DNA of 64,000 nucleotides from Paraconiothyrium sp. Pb-2020 (Eukaryota > Ascomycota > Dothideomycetes > Pleosporales > Didymosphaeriaceae): the NCBI GenBank assembly GCA_022419385.1, contig JAJUBI010000002.1, positions 4,340,001 through 4,404,000 on the forward strand, written 5' to 3'. Shown here one piece after another: positions 33,901-44,031 of the stretch (its first letter is position 1; every line of letters starts with the position of its first letter). A model generated the notes under the pieces. It did no database searches, was not told the DNA's origin, and saw only the letters and a list, made by a program, of their open reading frames with translations. The position numbers and the translations under genes are program-made.

Positions 33901-34146
33901 CGCGACGGCGTGAGCGGGCTATGGATGCAACCCATCCGCGGCGCCAAAAGCGGAGGCGCAATGGGTTTTGCCCGAGGCCTTGGGATAGGGGTCGGCGGCT
34001 TCGTTCTCAAAGACATATGTGCTTTCGTCGGCCCGGCGCCTACTTCCTCAAAGGCTGTGACGAAGAATACCTTAAGAAGTACCAACCTACTCGCTTCATT
34101 CGGCGTGCACGCATCCTCCAGGGAAGGAAAGAAGTCGCGGAGTTAG
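30939..34146 (+). CDS. Sterol 3-beta-glucosyltransferase-like protein (GT1, UGT80/Atg26 type)
   Basis: Exons 30939-32022, 32076-32184, 32244-32478 and 32527-34146. Introns of 53, 59 and 48 nt have good donors (GTGAGT, GTAAGT, GTATGT); the second uses an AAG acceptor, which restores [19 protein letters not shown] disordered N-terminus (about 240 residues) precedes the GT28-like N domain [16 protein letters not shown]. The C domain has [33 protein letters not shown] and the UDP-sugar-binding [10 protein letters not shown]. The family glucosylates ergosterol-like sterols at membranes; no PH or GRAM domain is seen. Near 34029-34036, after LKDICAFVG, the frame shifts by -1 and the written frame ends at a TAG at 34144-34146, while the expected AYFLKG...FIRRARI continues in another frame (next feature). 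Confidence 0.85.
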
Positions 34147-34683
34147 CCTATGCGGCAGATCGGCCGGCCAACTCTGGGCCACGAAGGCGCGTACTGAAGA
34201 TCGAAAGGCGGAGGCGGCCAAGAGGTGGGAGGTGGAGAGAGGGTGAGTCTGGAGTGGAAGGCGCTGCAGCCACAGGTCAAGGAAGAGAAAAAGAACACGA
34301 GGAGCGGTTTGAGTGCTGCGCTCCTAGGCCAACCGAAATACAAAGAAGGAGCCCCAGTGCCGATGAAGGAAGCAAGGTCTAGTATGCAATCGACGAGGCA
34401 TGGAGATGGGCCGAGGAAAGCGAGGACGCAGCCTATTCTAGAGCCTGATGCGCAACCGAATGGTGACGTCCCTGGCGGATCCAATGTCCCAAGAAGCGAG
34501 AGCGCACCTATGACTGCCGAGCAGTACAAGGAGACGGGCGCCACGAAGAAGAAATGGAGGTTTGATTCGCTGCATAAGCATGAAAAGCGCGAGGCGAAGG
34601 GCGAAGCGCTGTCGAGAGACACTGTGCCAAACGGCGGCGCCGGCTTTGTCAATGGAGATGTCGGCAGTGTGAGAGCTCTGTAG
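34147..34683 (+). other. Displaced 3' coding tail of the glucosyltransferase-like gene
   Basis: Coding-like sequence continues past the written stop in successive frames, each one base behind the last. [16 protein letters not shown] and [17 protein letters not shown] lie at about 34040-34160. QLWATKARTEDRKAEAAKRW follows in a third frame to about 34230. VSLEWKALQPQVKEEKKN then runs in the original frame to the TAG at 34681-34683. The tail is hydrophilic and Lys/Glu-rich. Each change is what one missing base would give. Either three deletions or three undercalled bases; no GT-AG intron explains them. Confidence 0.5.
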
Positions 34684-35444
34684 GGTTTGTTGACGGTCAT
34701 ATCGTGGCGTTTGTGCGAGCATAGGATTGATACGTTATGTGAGATACCCTGGTTTGTCAAACCCGTTTCGTTTACTTGTGTTTTGATATTGTCTGAATGC
34801 TCCATTGTTTAGACTATTTTTAACTTTATTTAACCATCAATGCTTCGATTTACCGCACTGAGAAGCGTCCATATTACTGGCCAGTTTGATCCGCGTCTTG
34901 CTTATTACTTGGTAAAGCAGTGTCGATTGTAATATGTTCGTGTAACGACGTCGGCCATACTCGGATAAGTTATCTAGGACAGCTGCTAAATCGCCGGCAT
35001 CGTAGGTCCGAATATGGAGAAGAGCGGACCGAGTCCGATCACGATTATACTTCTCCCCGGCTTAGAGACATAGCATCCAAAAGACGAGCACCATCTGCAA
35101 AACCACAGACTAGATGCGCATGCTGCATATCAAAGCACACCAGATACGATGAACAGAAGCCTGAGAGCCATCATTGCGTTAAGTTGGATTACTTTTGCCG
35201 GGATATTCTCTCGATATCGGATGGCCTGTGTTGCAATCTTTCACCCTCCCTTTTTTGGAATTTCAACTCATGGCAAAGCAAAGACCTGAGGAAAGAGCAC
35301 ATACCATCCCGAAATCACTCGTCTGTGCGCCTTCCTCACTCGAGTTGCTTCGTGCACTCGATCAAGCCGCACTCATATATATATCCCCACCAAACAACAC
35401 CCTCGACATTTTCGATTACCCACCCAGACTGACTGTTAACCACC
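34684..35444. other. Intergenic, promoter region
   Basis: 761 bp; holds the promoter of the F-box-like gene at 35445. A 170-codon frame at 34920-35432 has no recognisable motif. Confidence 0.45.
35375..35384 (+). promoter_or_regulatory. TATA element of the F-box-like gene at 35445
   Basis: TATATATAT-type run about 60 nt upstream of the ATG, followed by a C/A-rich leader. Confidence 0.45.
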
Positions 35445-36338
35445 ATGCCTTTCATAGTAAAGGCACGCAACAATCAGCGCACGACGCACGTCGCTCCCAT
35501 TCTCGTAACCCCAGTCGAGAAGAACAGTAAGTCGAATAACTCGTTCAAGAATGTATGGTTGACTGACCATCGTCTAGCAACAGCGACTAGTGCTCCTATC
35601 GATAGGCCAGTCCATCTATACCACGTAATGACCCTCTTACCCGGGAGGCGTTTGGTGGTTACATGCGACGCCCCTATAGCAACCGCTTCACAAGTCATTC
35701 ATGCGAAAACCCCAATGCTGTTGGAAGCGCCACGAAAGCACCGCGTGACTCTGCATCCACAGATCTCTTTGGGTGCAGACTTCGTGCGAGGTTGGAACAA
35801 GTTGCCCCCGAAGTTGAAAGTCCACACTCTGAGGTTCAACCTTGTCTCACCCGACGACCAACCGGCGACCGAGAAGATAACGACGTCGGTTCTGCACCCA
35901 TTTCTTCGCATGACCGACGAGATTGCCACTCTGGCTCGCGAGACTTTCTACAAGCAAAATTGTGTTTGCTTAGAAGTCAAAGATCGCGGTGGAGTTGGGC
36001 GCACTCTTCGTTACCCACCTTCTCCCTCGAACCACCTCATCCGACGCCTCAAATTCAGGCTAGATCTCCACAAGAGCGACACACCGCGATTCTGGCCGAA
36101 GATTGCGGACCTGGCTGATGGGAAATACGGGTTCCCCAATCTCCGATTTCTCCGGCTAAATCTGCCTGTATTCAGTAGGGACGAATCGCCCATGTCGTTG
36201 CTGGACAATCTTGGGGTTTTGCGCTTGAAATGTGATGGAGATTACCATCTATGGTGGATGTCAATACTCGGAACCGCTCCTCAGGAGCAAGCTGAGTTCG
36301 AGGACGCGGTTCGGAAGCTCTTGGTATTTCGAGCTTGA
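35445..36338 (+). CDS. F-box-like LPPKLK protein
   Basis: The ATG at 35445 has a good context (CACCATGCC). The frame is open through to 36338, but a 51-nt stretch at 35527-35577 has intron ends (GTAAGT...CGTCTAG) and a TGAC branch-like site, so the protein is 280 aa if spliced and 297 if not. Residues near FVRGWNKLPPKLKVHTLRF match the F-box-like opening at 22411 and 41261. Downstream blocks FLRMTDEIATLARETFY, NHLIRRLKFRLDL and FPNLRFLRLNLPVF are colinear with the broken gene at 41261. Function unknown. Confidence 0.72.
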   Translation: MPFIVKARNNQRTTHVAPILVTPVEKNSKSNNSFKNVWLTDHRLATATSAPIDRPVHLYHVMTLLPGRRLVVTCDAPIATASQVIHAKTPMLLEAPRKHRVTLHPQISLGADFVRGWNKLPPKLKVHTLRFNLVSPDDQPATEKITTSVLHPFLRMTDEIATLARETFYKQNCVCLEVKDRGGVGRTLRYPPSPSNHLIRRLKFRLDLHKSDTPRFWPKIADLADGKYGFPNLRFLRLNLPVFSRDESPMSLLDNLGVLRLKCDGDYHLWWMSILGTAPQEQAEFEDAVRKLLVFRA

Positions 36339-37648
36339 GGATTATCATCAGCAGGATGGTATGAACGCACTTGCTCGCTGCAGCATTGGACTCATATGAC
36401 GGTACGGGAATGAGATGATTTCAGTGGGCTCTCGAATCATGCATGGTAGATAGCAATACATGACTTGAACATACACTAGAGATCTCCTGCGACCACGGCT
36501 GTGGCCAGGTACATATCTCGCCGCAGCTGATTTACACTACACCTCCTCTAGGTCTGGGAAATACACTAGCTTCTATAATAATACGTCAACTCTTTATCAA
36601 CCCCCAACCTCCCTCCGTCACGATGCCTGAATTCTCATAGCCCACCTTCCGAAGATCATCTTCCTACTTTGTCTAAACATACTTACAATTCTTCGACTAC
36701 TCTATGAACCCCTGCCTTGACTGTCATAAAGCTTCGCACGCTCAAAATACACCTCAACCCAATCTTCTAGTTGCAGTACATCCTAGACCAAAGGCAAACA
36801 TTTTGTCCCTCCTTTCTCATCTCTGCCATCGCTGTGCATACTCTGATTCAGTGATGAGTTCTACACGGCTTGCGGACCTTATAACATTACAACGTAGGCT
36901 TCAACACCAAGGCGTCTATCCTCAGGCCGACTTCTCTCTCTGCGGAAACGATGGTCCAGAAAATAGCTGCAGCATGACTCCAAACAGATTACGTAGCGTT
37001 GTAGTTATCCGCCAGACGTGGCCATTTAGCAGAGGCAATCATGCTGTGTCGCGCACAGCTTGGACTAGCAGATTGTGTCGGTTTTCGTCGCATTCTTCTC
37101 GCAAGGACTTCTTTCACGATTCATCATATAACGGTCCATTCTCACCTACGAGAATCATTTGCACTTAAGATCGCTTTCTTCGAGACACGCGCCACGTCCG
37201 GTGCCCAATCAGTTGCCTTTTAATGTTAGTAATGTTTAGTCGCCAGTAACAGCTCAAGTGCTTTGCATTACAGCGTCGGTACCATCGCAGACTGGTCGGT
37301 GATTCCAGAGATGAGCGAATTGTAAACAGAAAAAGCTCATCGCAGTTTCATTCCCTTCCTCAGGTTGCTCCAGTGTGTAATTCAAACGAGGAATCATGAC
37401 TTCCTCAATTGGGGTGTAAGGGTCAGCCACGTCAACGCGCTTCTATTGTATGTGCTTGCTGTAGGTACATGAAAACAGCGTGCGCCTCCCCATGAGCCCA
37501 TCCATTGCCGTCATGCCATTTTATCGTCTCACAGGAAATCCTAACCACATCACACGTTTATCGCATCCGTAAGCTTGGACACCCTCTTGTAACATGGCCA
37601 ATTCCCAGAAACAAAACACGGAAATGCTCAATAACATTAGCCACGCAC
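36339..37648. other. Gene-poor region with one doubtful ORF
   Basis: 1.3 kb. Apart from the 154-codon frame listed separately, nothing is recognised. Confidence 0.45.
36704..37168 (+). CDS. Doubtful hypothetical ORF
   Basis: ATG-started frame of 154 codons, Cys-, Ser- and Arg-rich, with no signal peptide, TM helix or known motif. It stands alone between convergent genes. It may be chance; kept because it is the longest frame in this stretch. Confidence 0.15.
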   Translation: MNPCLDCHKASHAQNTPQPNLLVAVHPRPKANILSLLSHLCHRCAYSDSVMSSTRLADLITLQRRLQHQGVYPQADFSLCGNDGPENSCSMTPNRLRSVVVIRQTWPFSRGNHAVSRTAWTSRLCRFSSHSSRKDFFHDSSYNGPFSPTRIICT

Positions 37649-38809
37649 CTAACCCTGCTGTCTCCTCCGCTTGCCGACCTGTGCCGAGAAACCGGTCTTG
37701 ATGGCCGATACGGATCGGCGGGAACCGCACGAGTTGCAGGTGACAAAGTACAGACGGTTCTCGCCCTTGGTGAGGTCGGAGTCGGGCGAGCGGCACGTCT
37801 TGCAGGAAACGTATTCGACGATGTAGCGACGGAGGACGTTTTCGATCTGCTTCTGCTGGAAGCGGCCCTTGATGACGAGGCGGCGAGAGCCGTCAACGGA
37901 ACCGGAAGTACCCAATTCGGCAAACAGGAACTGTGTGACTACGCACAACGTCAGTGGGGTGCATAGAAATACAGTGTGGGGATACATACCATGTTCATCT
38001 GTTCGCTTCATGCGTTTGCAGATCTCGCTGATGTTGGCGAAGATGGTCTTCTTGTTACCTTCACGCAGGCACTGTGGCGGCGGGATCTTGTAGCTCTTAG
38101 AACCTGACGAAGCGAGGTCGGGGTGCTGCGAGTGCAGCAGGGTAAAGAAGCGGTTGAGCAACATGTTGTACGGGATCTCTTTGGTCTGGTCGTGCGCCCA
38201 GATGCCGGTGCCCTTCATCATGTCGCCCTCCTCGATCTGCTCCTCCTCGGGCTCCTCCTTATCCTCCTTCTCGTCGCCCACCTTAGCCGCAAGCGCCGCC
38301 TCGAAGTCGTCCGTGTCCGCCTTGGGCTTCTTGCTCTTCTTCTTCTTCTTGAGACCGGAGAGCACATCCTCGGCGTCTTCGCCGCCTTCGGTCTTGGTCT
38401 TCTTCTTCTTCTTTTTGGCGAGACCGGCGAACATGTCGGTGACCTCGTCGACTTCCTTGTCCTCGCCTATGATCTGTGCGTCAGCGCCGTTGTCTGCGGT
38501 GTCGTCACTTTCGAAAGACGTACCCGCCGCGTGCGACGCTGCGCTCTCTTTGTCTCCGTTCATGGCGGCAGACTCTGTGACCTGGCCGTCGCTGTCAACG
38601 ATGATGGTGTTGTCTTCGAAAGCGACGGATTTGCGGGGTTTCCGCTCGGTGGCGTCTATCTGTAGACATCTGTTAGCTGCGCTCTCGGCCTTTATATCGC
38701 TTGCGGCAGGCGTGAAGCGCGCGCCCAATGCGGAGGTGTTCGTGCGGGTAGTGTGTGAAGTGGAGATTTCGCGCGTGCGCGGGGCAGTCTTGTAACGTAC
38801 ATCAGCCAT
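37649..38809 (-). CDS. SUI3: Translation initiation factor eIF2, beta subunit
   Basis: 369 aa after removal of a 51-nt intron at 37989-37939 (GTATGT...GCGTAG; a multiple of three, so it also reads through). The N-terminal half is disordered and holds two lysine blocks (KKKKKK and KKKKKSKK) of the type that bind eIF5 and eIF2B-epsilon; yeast eIF2-beta has three. The conserved domain follows: [82 protein letters not shown] (read as successive blocks). A C-terminal C2-C2 zinc ribbon (CKTC...CNSC) ends the domain. The factor delivers initiator tRNA with eIF2-alpha and -gamma. Divergent from the MIM2-like gene with 335 bp between starts. Confidence 0.95.
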   Translation of the reverse strand: MADVRYKTAPRTREISTSHTTRTNTSALGARFTPAASDIKAESAANRCLQIDATERKPRKSVAFEDNTIIVDSDGQVTESAAMNGDKESAASHAAGTSFESDDTADNGADAQIIGEDKEVDEVTDMFAGLAKKKKKKTKTEGGEDAEDVLSGLKKKKKSKKPKADTDDFEAALAAKVGDEKEDKEEPEEEQIEEGDMMKGTGIWAHDQTKEIPYNMLLNRFFTLLHSQHPDLASSGSKSYKIPPPQCLREGNKKTIFANISEICKRMKRTDEHGMYPHTVFLCTPLTLCVVTQFLFAELGTSGSVDGSRRLVIKGRFQQKQIENVLRRYIVEYVSCKTCRSPDSDLTKGENRLYFVTCNSCGSRRSVSAIKTGFSAQVGKRRRQQG

Positions 38810-39144
38810 GATTGCGGTTTCCGGGACGTCTGGGGCAGTAGAAACTGAATCCTTCTGCGTGATCGTATTGATGTGTAGTCGTTTAGAGGTTGTGTTGTAG
38901 TGCAGCCTCCCGTCGAGGTGGGATGCTCTTTTTGCCGCACGTCAACGGTGGTCGGAGTCATAGTTACCTAAGCTTTGACTCAGGCGCCCCACGCCCGCTG
39001 ATTGGCCGTGCGCCGACCTACGCGATGCGATCGCGAAGCAACCCAGAAGCCGCCCGCAACTTCCATCTCCAGCAACGACGACACCCTTGCCAATGCTTAC
39101 ACGGTAGCCCGAATTCGCCTTGCCGACCGACTGCATCCGCCCAA
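38810..39144. promoter_or_regulatory. Shared divergent promoter of eIF2-beta and MIM2-like genes
   Basis: 335 bp separate the two ATGs, short enough that both promoters overlap. No TATA box is evident, as expected for housekeeping genes. Confidence 0.5.
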
Positions 39145-39596
39145 ATGTCGATGTCGAACAGTCAGAGCTTCATCGAGCCGCCCCCAAGCGATTCTGATGC
39201 TGATGAGGTCAACTCACTGCCCTCCTCCTCCACCGGATCCTCCGTCGACGATGACGAATACGTTTCAGATGCGGAGCGAGAATGGAGGGAGTCATTACAG
39301 CAGATTGAGCTGCTGTTGACAATGGTGCTAGTCCCGTATGTGGGGAAGTACTTCGGCCGGAAATGTGCATACTGGGGTGAGTGAATTGGGTCCAGCAAGG
39401 AAAGGAGAAAAGATGTCTGTCGACGAGCTTTTTCTGTATCCAGTGGAGGGACTGCAGGTGCTGCATATTACAGTATCTAACCATGGCAGCAGGCTGGGCA
39501 AAGTTCATGGAGTGGAAATACCCCGTCGAGATCGTCGTCACAAGTCCCACAGCGTTCAAGGCCGCAGGCGCGGTGGAGGCAGCAGCATCGATATGA
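39145..39596 (+). CDS. MIM2: MIM2-like mitochondrial outer-membrane import protein
   Basis: Two exons: 39145-39376 and 39490-39596, about 112 aa. The 113-nt intron has a GTGAGT donor, a CTAAC branch site at 39476-39480 and the acceptor CCATGGCAG. An acidic Ser-rich N-terminus (YVSDAEREW) precedes one hydrophobic helix, LLLTMVLVPYVGKYFGRK, then AYWAGWAKFMEWKYPVEIVV, which matches the conserved core of fungal Mim2. Mim2 works with Mim1 in the outer-membrane complex that inserts alpha-helical proteins. Splicing earlier would break YW-AGWAKF, so this acceptor was chosen. Confidence 0.75.
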
Positions 39597-39759
39597 CATC
39601 GACTGTGCTGAGATATTGGATCGCAACACACAGCAAAGGCGTTATGGCGTACGAAAAACATCAGTGTTCATTGACGGTTCGAGTGTCGCGCACACCAAGT
39701 TACACACATCCAGTACATATACAGACCAATCGTACACCGAACTCGCATCAACCGGATTT

Positions 39760-40687
39760 TCACAAGACCAATTTCTCTCTCGGACCTGAAACGTGAACCC
39801 TCCCATACTGATCCTCGTGTACGGATGAGCCCTGCATCACAGTATAGAACCTCTGACTGCTCTTGCGATCGATACCACCCTCTGCAGCGTACAGCCTCTC
39901 CATTTCCTCTCGTTTCTTCCCTTTCGGCTTGTTCTCCTTGATCCTCAGTTTCTCGAAATACACATAAGCGCCATAGTAAACAGACGAGGTGTTACCAGCA
40001 TACGGACCCTTCTTAGAGCGGAAAGCCGCAAGCTGGCTGGACTGCACACGACGCTCAGGGTGGAACTGCGACATGACATTGCGAAGGAAGGAGGCTTGTG
40101 TCACACCAGGAAGCTTGAGATGCGCGTTTATCTTTCGCCGGACATCGTCGCATGTGTCTACAGCCCACAGTCAGGATCGAGCGCACGAACAAGAACCACG
40201 CAACAGGAACTCACCGAAGACAGGCATTCTTTCCTCCATCTCCCCGTCCAACACAATCCCCTCGACGCTCGGCACACCGCTATTTGGCGCAGCTGTTCCC
40301 GCACGAGCTGTAATCTTCTGCTTCTTGGGCATCTTGATCCCTCTCAACTCCCGCTTCTTGAAAAACGCCCATGCAGCATCGTACACCGAGCTCTCTATCC
40401 CTTTCTCTGGGCCGTTCTGACCCATAGAACGCGGAATAGGCATTGCTGGTCACGTTGATAACTTTTTGGAACTCGCCAACTTTCATCTCGCCTGAGTCGA
40501 GGAAGGTGCGGATCTTGCGGCTAGATGTGAATTAGTTGAGCTACGAATCAGATAGTGAATCCGCACAGGAAACCTATCGAACTACATCACAGCTGTCCGT
40601 CATTGGTACATTTTCAAGCTCTACGTCAGAAGCCGCATCGTCCACGGAAAGGATTTGGTCTGCCGTACGCTTTCCTAGAGTGGTCAT
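39760..40687 (-). CDS. DUF7726-type protein with a disrupted frame
   Basis: Coding blocks run from the ATG at 40687 (MTTLGKRTADQILSV) to the TGA at 39760. Two repeats of the fungal DUF7726 domain are visible: first KIRTFLDSGEMKVGEFQKVIN, MGQNGPEKG, AWAFFKKRELRGIKMPKK; second CDDVRRKINAHLKLPGVTQASFLR, FRSKKGPYAGNTSSVYYGAYVYFEKLR. A 57-nt intron (40214-40158, GTGAGT) joins VF-D-TCDDV. Two problems: the exon ending CDVVR lacks a good donor (next exon starts 40520), and between NAYSAF and MGQNGP (about 40424-40428) one extra T shifts the frame. It may be a regulatory DNA-associated protein, but function is unknown. Confidence 0.6.
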
Positions 40688-41260
40688 GTTCGCTTGGCCG
40701 CGCTCTCTTCGATTTAGGTACGACTTTGCTTGAGATGTGTTGAATGTAGAGTGTTTTGATGGACTACGATATTGGACTTGACAGGAGTCGAATGGTTTGT
40801 TGGGTGCTGGGCATTTATAGTTTATGACGCAATGAGACGCGTACCGCTTCAGGTCGTGTGTGCGCTGTGCGGGGAAGGAACTAGAAACAACGCGTAGTCA
40901 GGTGCGAGTGGGGGCTAGCGCGCTTTTCTGTTGTGTTCGACGCGAACTTCCTAAGCATTTCGCCCTTAACATCTGTCTTCAAATTGTATATTCATCTTTC
41001 CGTTGAGAATGGGCGGATGCATACACTGTTCAAACTTGATTTAGGAATTGCCATCTGGTTTCTCAATCTCACCGTATCGATGTGAAGACAACCGCTCGAC
41101 GCGGCCCAGCGTTCCGGGCAAAGCAACTGTGGGAACACTGATAAGGTGCCTCATCCCAATCAATCGGACGTGTAAGTGATTTCCGAGCTCGTACAAAGCG
41201 CCAATACTCACTACGGCAGAGGGACAGCGATCCTGACCTGCACCATCCCTAAAAGAAACC
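40688..41260. other. Divergent intergenic region
   Basis: 573 bp between the DUF7726 gene and the broken F-box-like gene. Nothing further recognised. Confidence 0.5.
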
Positions 41261-42191
41261 ATGTCCGAAGAGCATCTGCATCCACTAGCGAAGAATCATC
41301 CCCTTCCTTGTGAGATTTCTTCTCAATTCGACTATCCCTTCGGCCAAGACGTCATTGTGCCACGCAATCCTATGCTCCTTCAAGCAGGCGCGCGAGTGAG
41401 TGTCATGTCGACATGCGGCGTCTTCATCAACGGAACTCTCATTGCTGCGCAAGCACCGAGGACAATTACCACCAATGAAGTGACCAGTATTGTACCCGCC
41501 GAATCACTCACTCCGGCCTTCTACAGAAGATGGACCCGATTACCAGAGGAGTTGAAAGTTCACATTCAATCTCGTGTGGGACAGCCCAATTTCATGCCCT
41601 TCGAAGTACCCGAAGCAGCAAGACTGGCTCTTACACCATCTGCGTACCACGCCTGACATCGCTGCGCTAGCAAAAGAAGTATACTACTCGCTCAATACGT
41701 TTCGCCTTGGAGGGGCAGATGAAGATGACTATCCAGATCGAGACGACTATGAACTCGAGGAAGACTACCGTATTCAAATGGAGCCCGTCTCTTATCCGCC
41801 ACTCTCCGTCCATCAGTGCATACGGCGACTGGTCTTCGAAGTGTACATGATGATCGATGAGCAGATGTACAGCCTAGTCAAGCTGGCAAAGAGATCATAT
41901 GTCTTCGAAAAGCTTTAACACATTCACGTTGTGTTTCGGTACATTCCGACATCAGTTACTGAGGAGCGGCCCGTCAGCAGCATGCTTGACGTCATCTCGC
42001 ACTCCTTCGAGGTACTCGACGACGAAATTAACGAACTGAAGGTTCAGGATTTACCTCTGTATCAGCTCCCCTGTGTTGGGAAACTAGATGTCTACAAAGA
42101 CAATGACGAAAGTGCAGGGTTGTCCGAAAGACAGCAGGAATTACAGACGTACTTACGCGAAATCATCACGTTCCAGGAAGCTAGAAGCTGA
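41261..42191 (+). pseudogene. Broken F-box-like gene, relative of 35445
   Basis: The ATG at 41261 (MSEEHLHPLAKNHP) opens a frame with YRRWTRLPEELKVHI, the F-box-like motif. Somewhere in 41575-41630 the reading frame must change by +1: the first frame stops at about 41655, while LRTTPDIAALAKEVYYSLN and HQCIRRLVFEVYM in another frame continue the alignment with the gene at 35445. A 43-nt intron with a weak GTGGGA donor would also fit. Later an in-frame TAA (41916-41918) cuts FEKL from HIHVVFRYIP, again inside a block that matches the relative. The frame stays open to 42191. Two defects suggest a decaying copy. Confidence 0.6.
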
Positions 42192-42510
42192 CAGGTCAAC
42201 TACATCTGACATGTCACTGTAAGTGCGAGGCTGCTGCGGTGGGAAAGCATGTTACGGTATATACCACAAAGGGAATCTGGGCTTTGTCCAGCGATGGAAT
42301 GGATGGACTGGTGCAAACGCCATAGTTTGAAGTCAGTCTCATCCTCTATGTTATCTTTAATACGAGTATCAAGCAATACTATGTATTAGGTAATAACACT
42401 GACAAACTTTTGGTTAACCACGCCAATTAATGTAGCGACTTGTACACACCTAGTAAGAGCTACCAGCGATAGCTCATAGTAAGATCGCCAGGCGCAGAAG
42501 TCCTCTGCTT
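42192..42510. other. Short convergent spacer
   Basis: 319 bp, AT-rich, nothing recognised. Confidence 0.5.
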
Positions 42511-44031
42511 TTACGACGCGTCTTCCCCTTTTACTACCTGCAAGATCGTCCCCGGCTTCGCCCCCTTATCTCGACTTATCGTGTACCACCGCCACTTCTC
42601 CGTCGTCGGACACCATCCCACATTCCTTCTGTTCCAGATTTGGCTCACACGGTGGATTTCGCGGATTTGGTCGGGCGTGTATACGTCCTGGAGCGACATA
42701 CCCTCAACCAAGTTGTTCGCAAATGCCCAGTCCTTTCTTCCAAACTCCCTATCCCCTTCCCGGGCTATGCCGTGCACTTCTTTTGCGAATGCGTCGGCTT
42801 CAATCTTGCCGTCGGCTGTGGGATAGGAAGTTTTGACTTGCACGTATATCCCGCGGGCGCGGGGGTTGTAGAAGTCTCCTTGTGCGGCCAGGGATTCAGA
42901 CTTGGCGGTATTTGATGCCGGAAAGATAATCGAGGAACCGGATCGGGTGGGGTTGTCATTGGTAAAAGACAAGAACGAGTTAAAGACGCGAGCTAGACTG
43001 GATCCAGTGATGGATTTGACGAAGGCCCCATGCAATTCCTTGTAGCCGCCCGGCTTGTTGACGGGATCGAGAGCATTGTGAATATCCGCGAAGGGGGTCA
43101 ATGTCGTCGTGGCATTGACTGTCTTCGCCAGGACCTCTTCGGAGAACGTGATAGCAGCCGCTTTCTCCGCCTTCTTAGACGGCCCGAAGAACGAGATGGA
43201 GAGCAATACCACTGGAGCTCCTGGACGAGGCGCAGTTGGCGGAGCCCGCATGAACCCGAGAAAGAAGTTCATTTCTGGTGGGACATCGGATTGCAACGTC
43301 AGATACGCCTCGATTGCCGTTTCCAAAGCGTTAGGAGCGAACACCAACGTGCGCTGCCAGACCTTGTTTCCTTCGTCCAGATCCAACTTCGCAATCGGAA
43401 ACACGTCCATTGTCACACTGAGCACAACACCCATCCCATGCCCGGCGCCCCTTAAAACGTCCCATAACTTCTTTTCTTCACCTGCAGACTCCCTATCCAC
43501 GATAACCGGCTTCAATGCTCCCCCATCAGGCATACTGAATGGGACAATGGTGAAAGACTTCACCATATCAATGCCCATGCCATGTAACCCGCCCAACGGA
43601 TGGTTCAACCCGCCCAGCAATGCACCCGTCATTCCCACACCATTCGAGTTTGGAGCTGCAGTGTAGTACCCTTTCTCCGCTAGGCCCTTGAGTAGAGGAC
43701 CAGAGATGCAGCCGCCGCCGATAGTCACCTCACTTCGTTCTTCATCCAGATGAAATGATGAAAAGTTACGCAGGTCGAGATAGATGACATCGGGGGTGAT
43801 AGGGACGAAGCATGCTCGTGCTCCACCTGACGGGATGAGTTTGAGGTTTTGGGAGGTGGCGTATTGTATGGTAGTGATGATGTCGGAGATGCTTGAGGGC
43901 GTGACGATAGCGTAGGGGTTAGAGACGAGGGTGTGGGACCAGCGATTTGGGAAGAGCTCCTCAGGTTTGCTGCCGGGATCCGGTATGGTGATCTCGCATG
44001 TCGATGGGAGGGAGGAGCGGACGTCGGTCAT
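42511..44031 (-). CDS. FAD-linked (PCMH-type) oxidoreductase
   Basis: Uninterrupted frame of 506 aa from the ATG at 44031 (MTDVRSSLPS); the frame extends upstream only from a TTG. The FAD-binding PCMH fold is recognisable: ATPSS-like IVTPSSISDIITTIQYA, LKLIPSGGARACF, DLRNFSSFHLDEE, VTIGGGCISGPLLKGL, and the Gly-rich NSNGVGMTGALLGG followed by HPLGGLHGMGIDMV and LWDVLRGAGHGMGVV. A berberine-bridge-type C-terminus is suggested by RRNVGWCPTTEKWRWY. No signal peptide is seen, unlike many secreted BBE enzymes. It probably oxidises a small organic substrate with FAD; the substrate is unknown and no biosynthetic cluster surrounds it. Confidence 0.87.
   Translation of the reverse strand: MTDVRSSLPSTCEITIPDPGSKPEELFPNRWSHTLVSNPYAIVTPSSISDIITTIQYATSQNLKLIPSGGARACFVPITPDVIYLDLRNFSSFHLDEERSEVTIGGGCISGPLLKGLAEKGYYTAAPNSNGVGMTGALLGGLNHPLGGLHGMGIDMVKSFTIVPFSMPDGGALKPVIVDRESAGEEKKLWDVLRGAGHGMGVVLSVTMDVFPIAKLDLDEGNKVWQRTLVFAPNALETAIEAYLTLQSDVPPEMNFFLGFMRAPPTAPRPGAPVVLLSISFFGPSKKAEKAAAITFSEEVLAKTVNATTTLTPFADIHNALDPVNKPGGYKELHGAFVKSITGSSLARVFNSFLSFTNDNPTRSGSSIIFPASNTAKSESLAAQGDFYNPRARGIYVQVKTSYPTADGKIEADAFAKEVHGIAREGDREFGRKDWAFANNLVEGMSLQDVYTPDQIREIHRVSQIWNRRNVGWCPTTEKWRWYTISRDKGAKPGTILQVVKGEDAS

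Noticed and set aside
38154..38795. 213-codon plus-strand frame with Ser- and Phe-rich runs
   Set aside because: Antisense to the lysine/acidic blocks of eIF2-beta; the low complexity comes from those codons.
43109..43666. 185-codon plus-strand frame within the FAD oxidase
   Set aside because: Shadow frame on the strand opposite a conserved gene.
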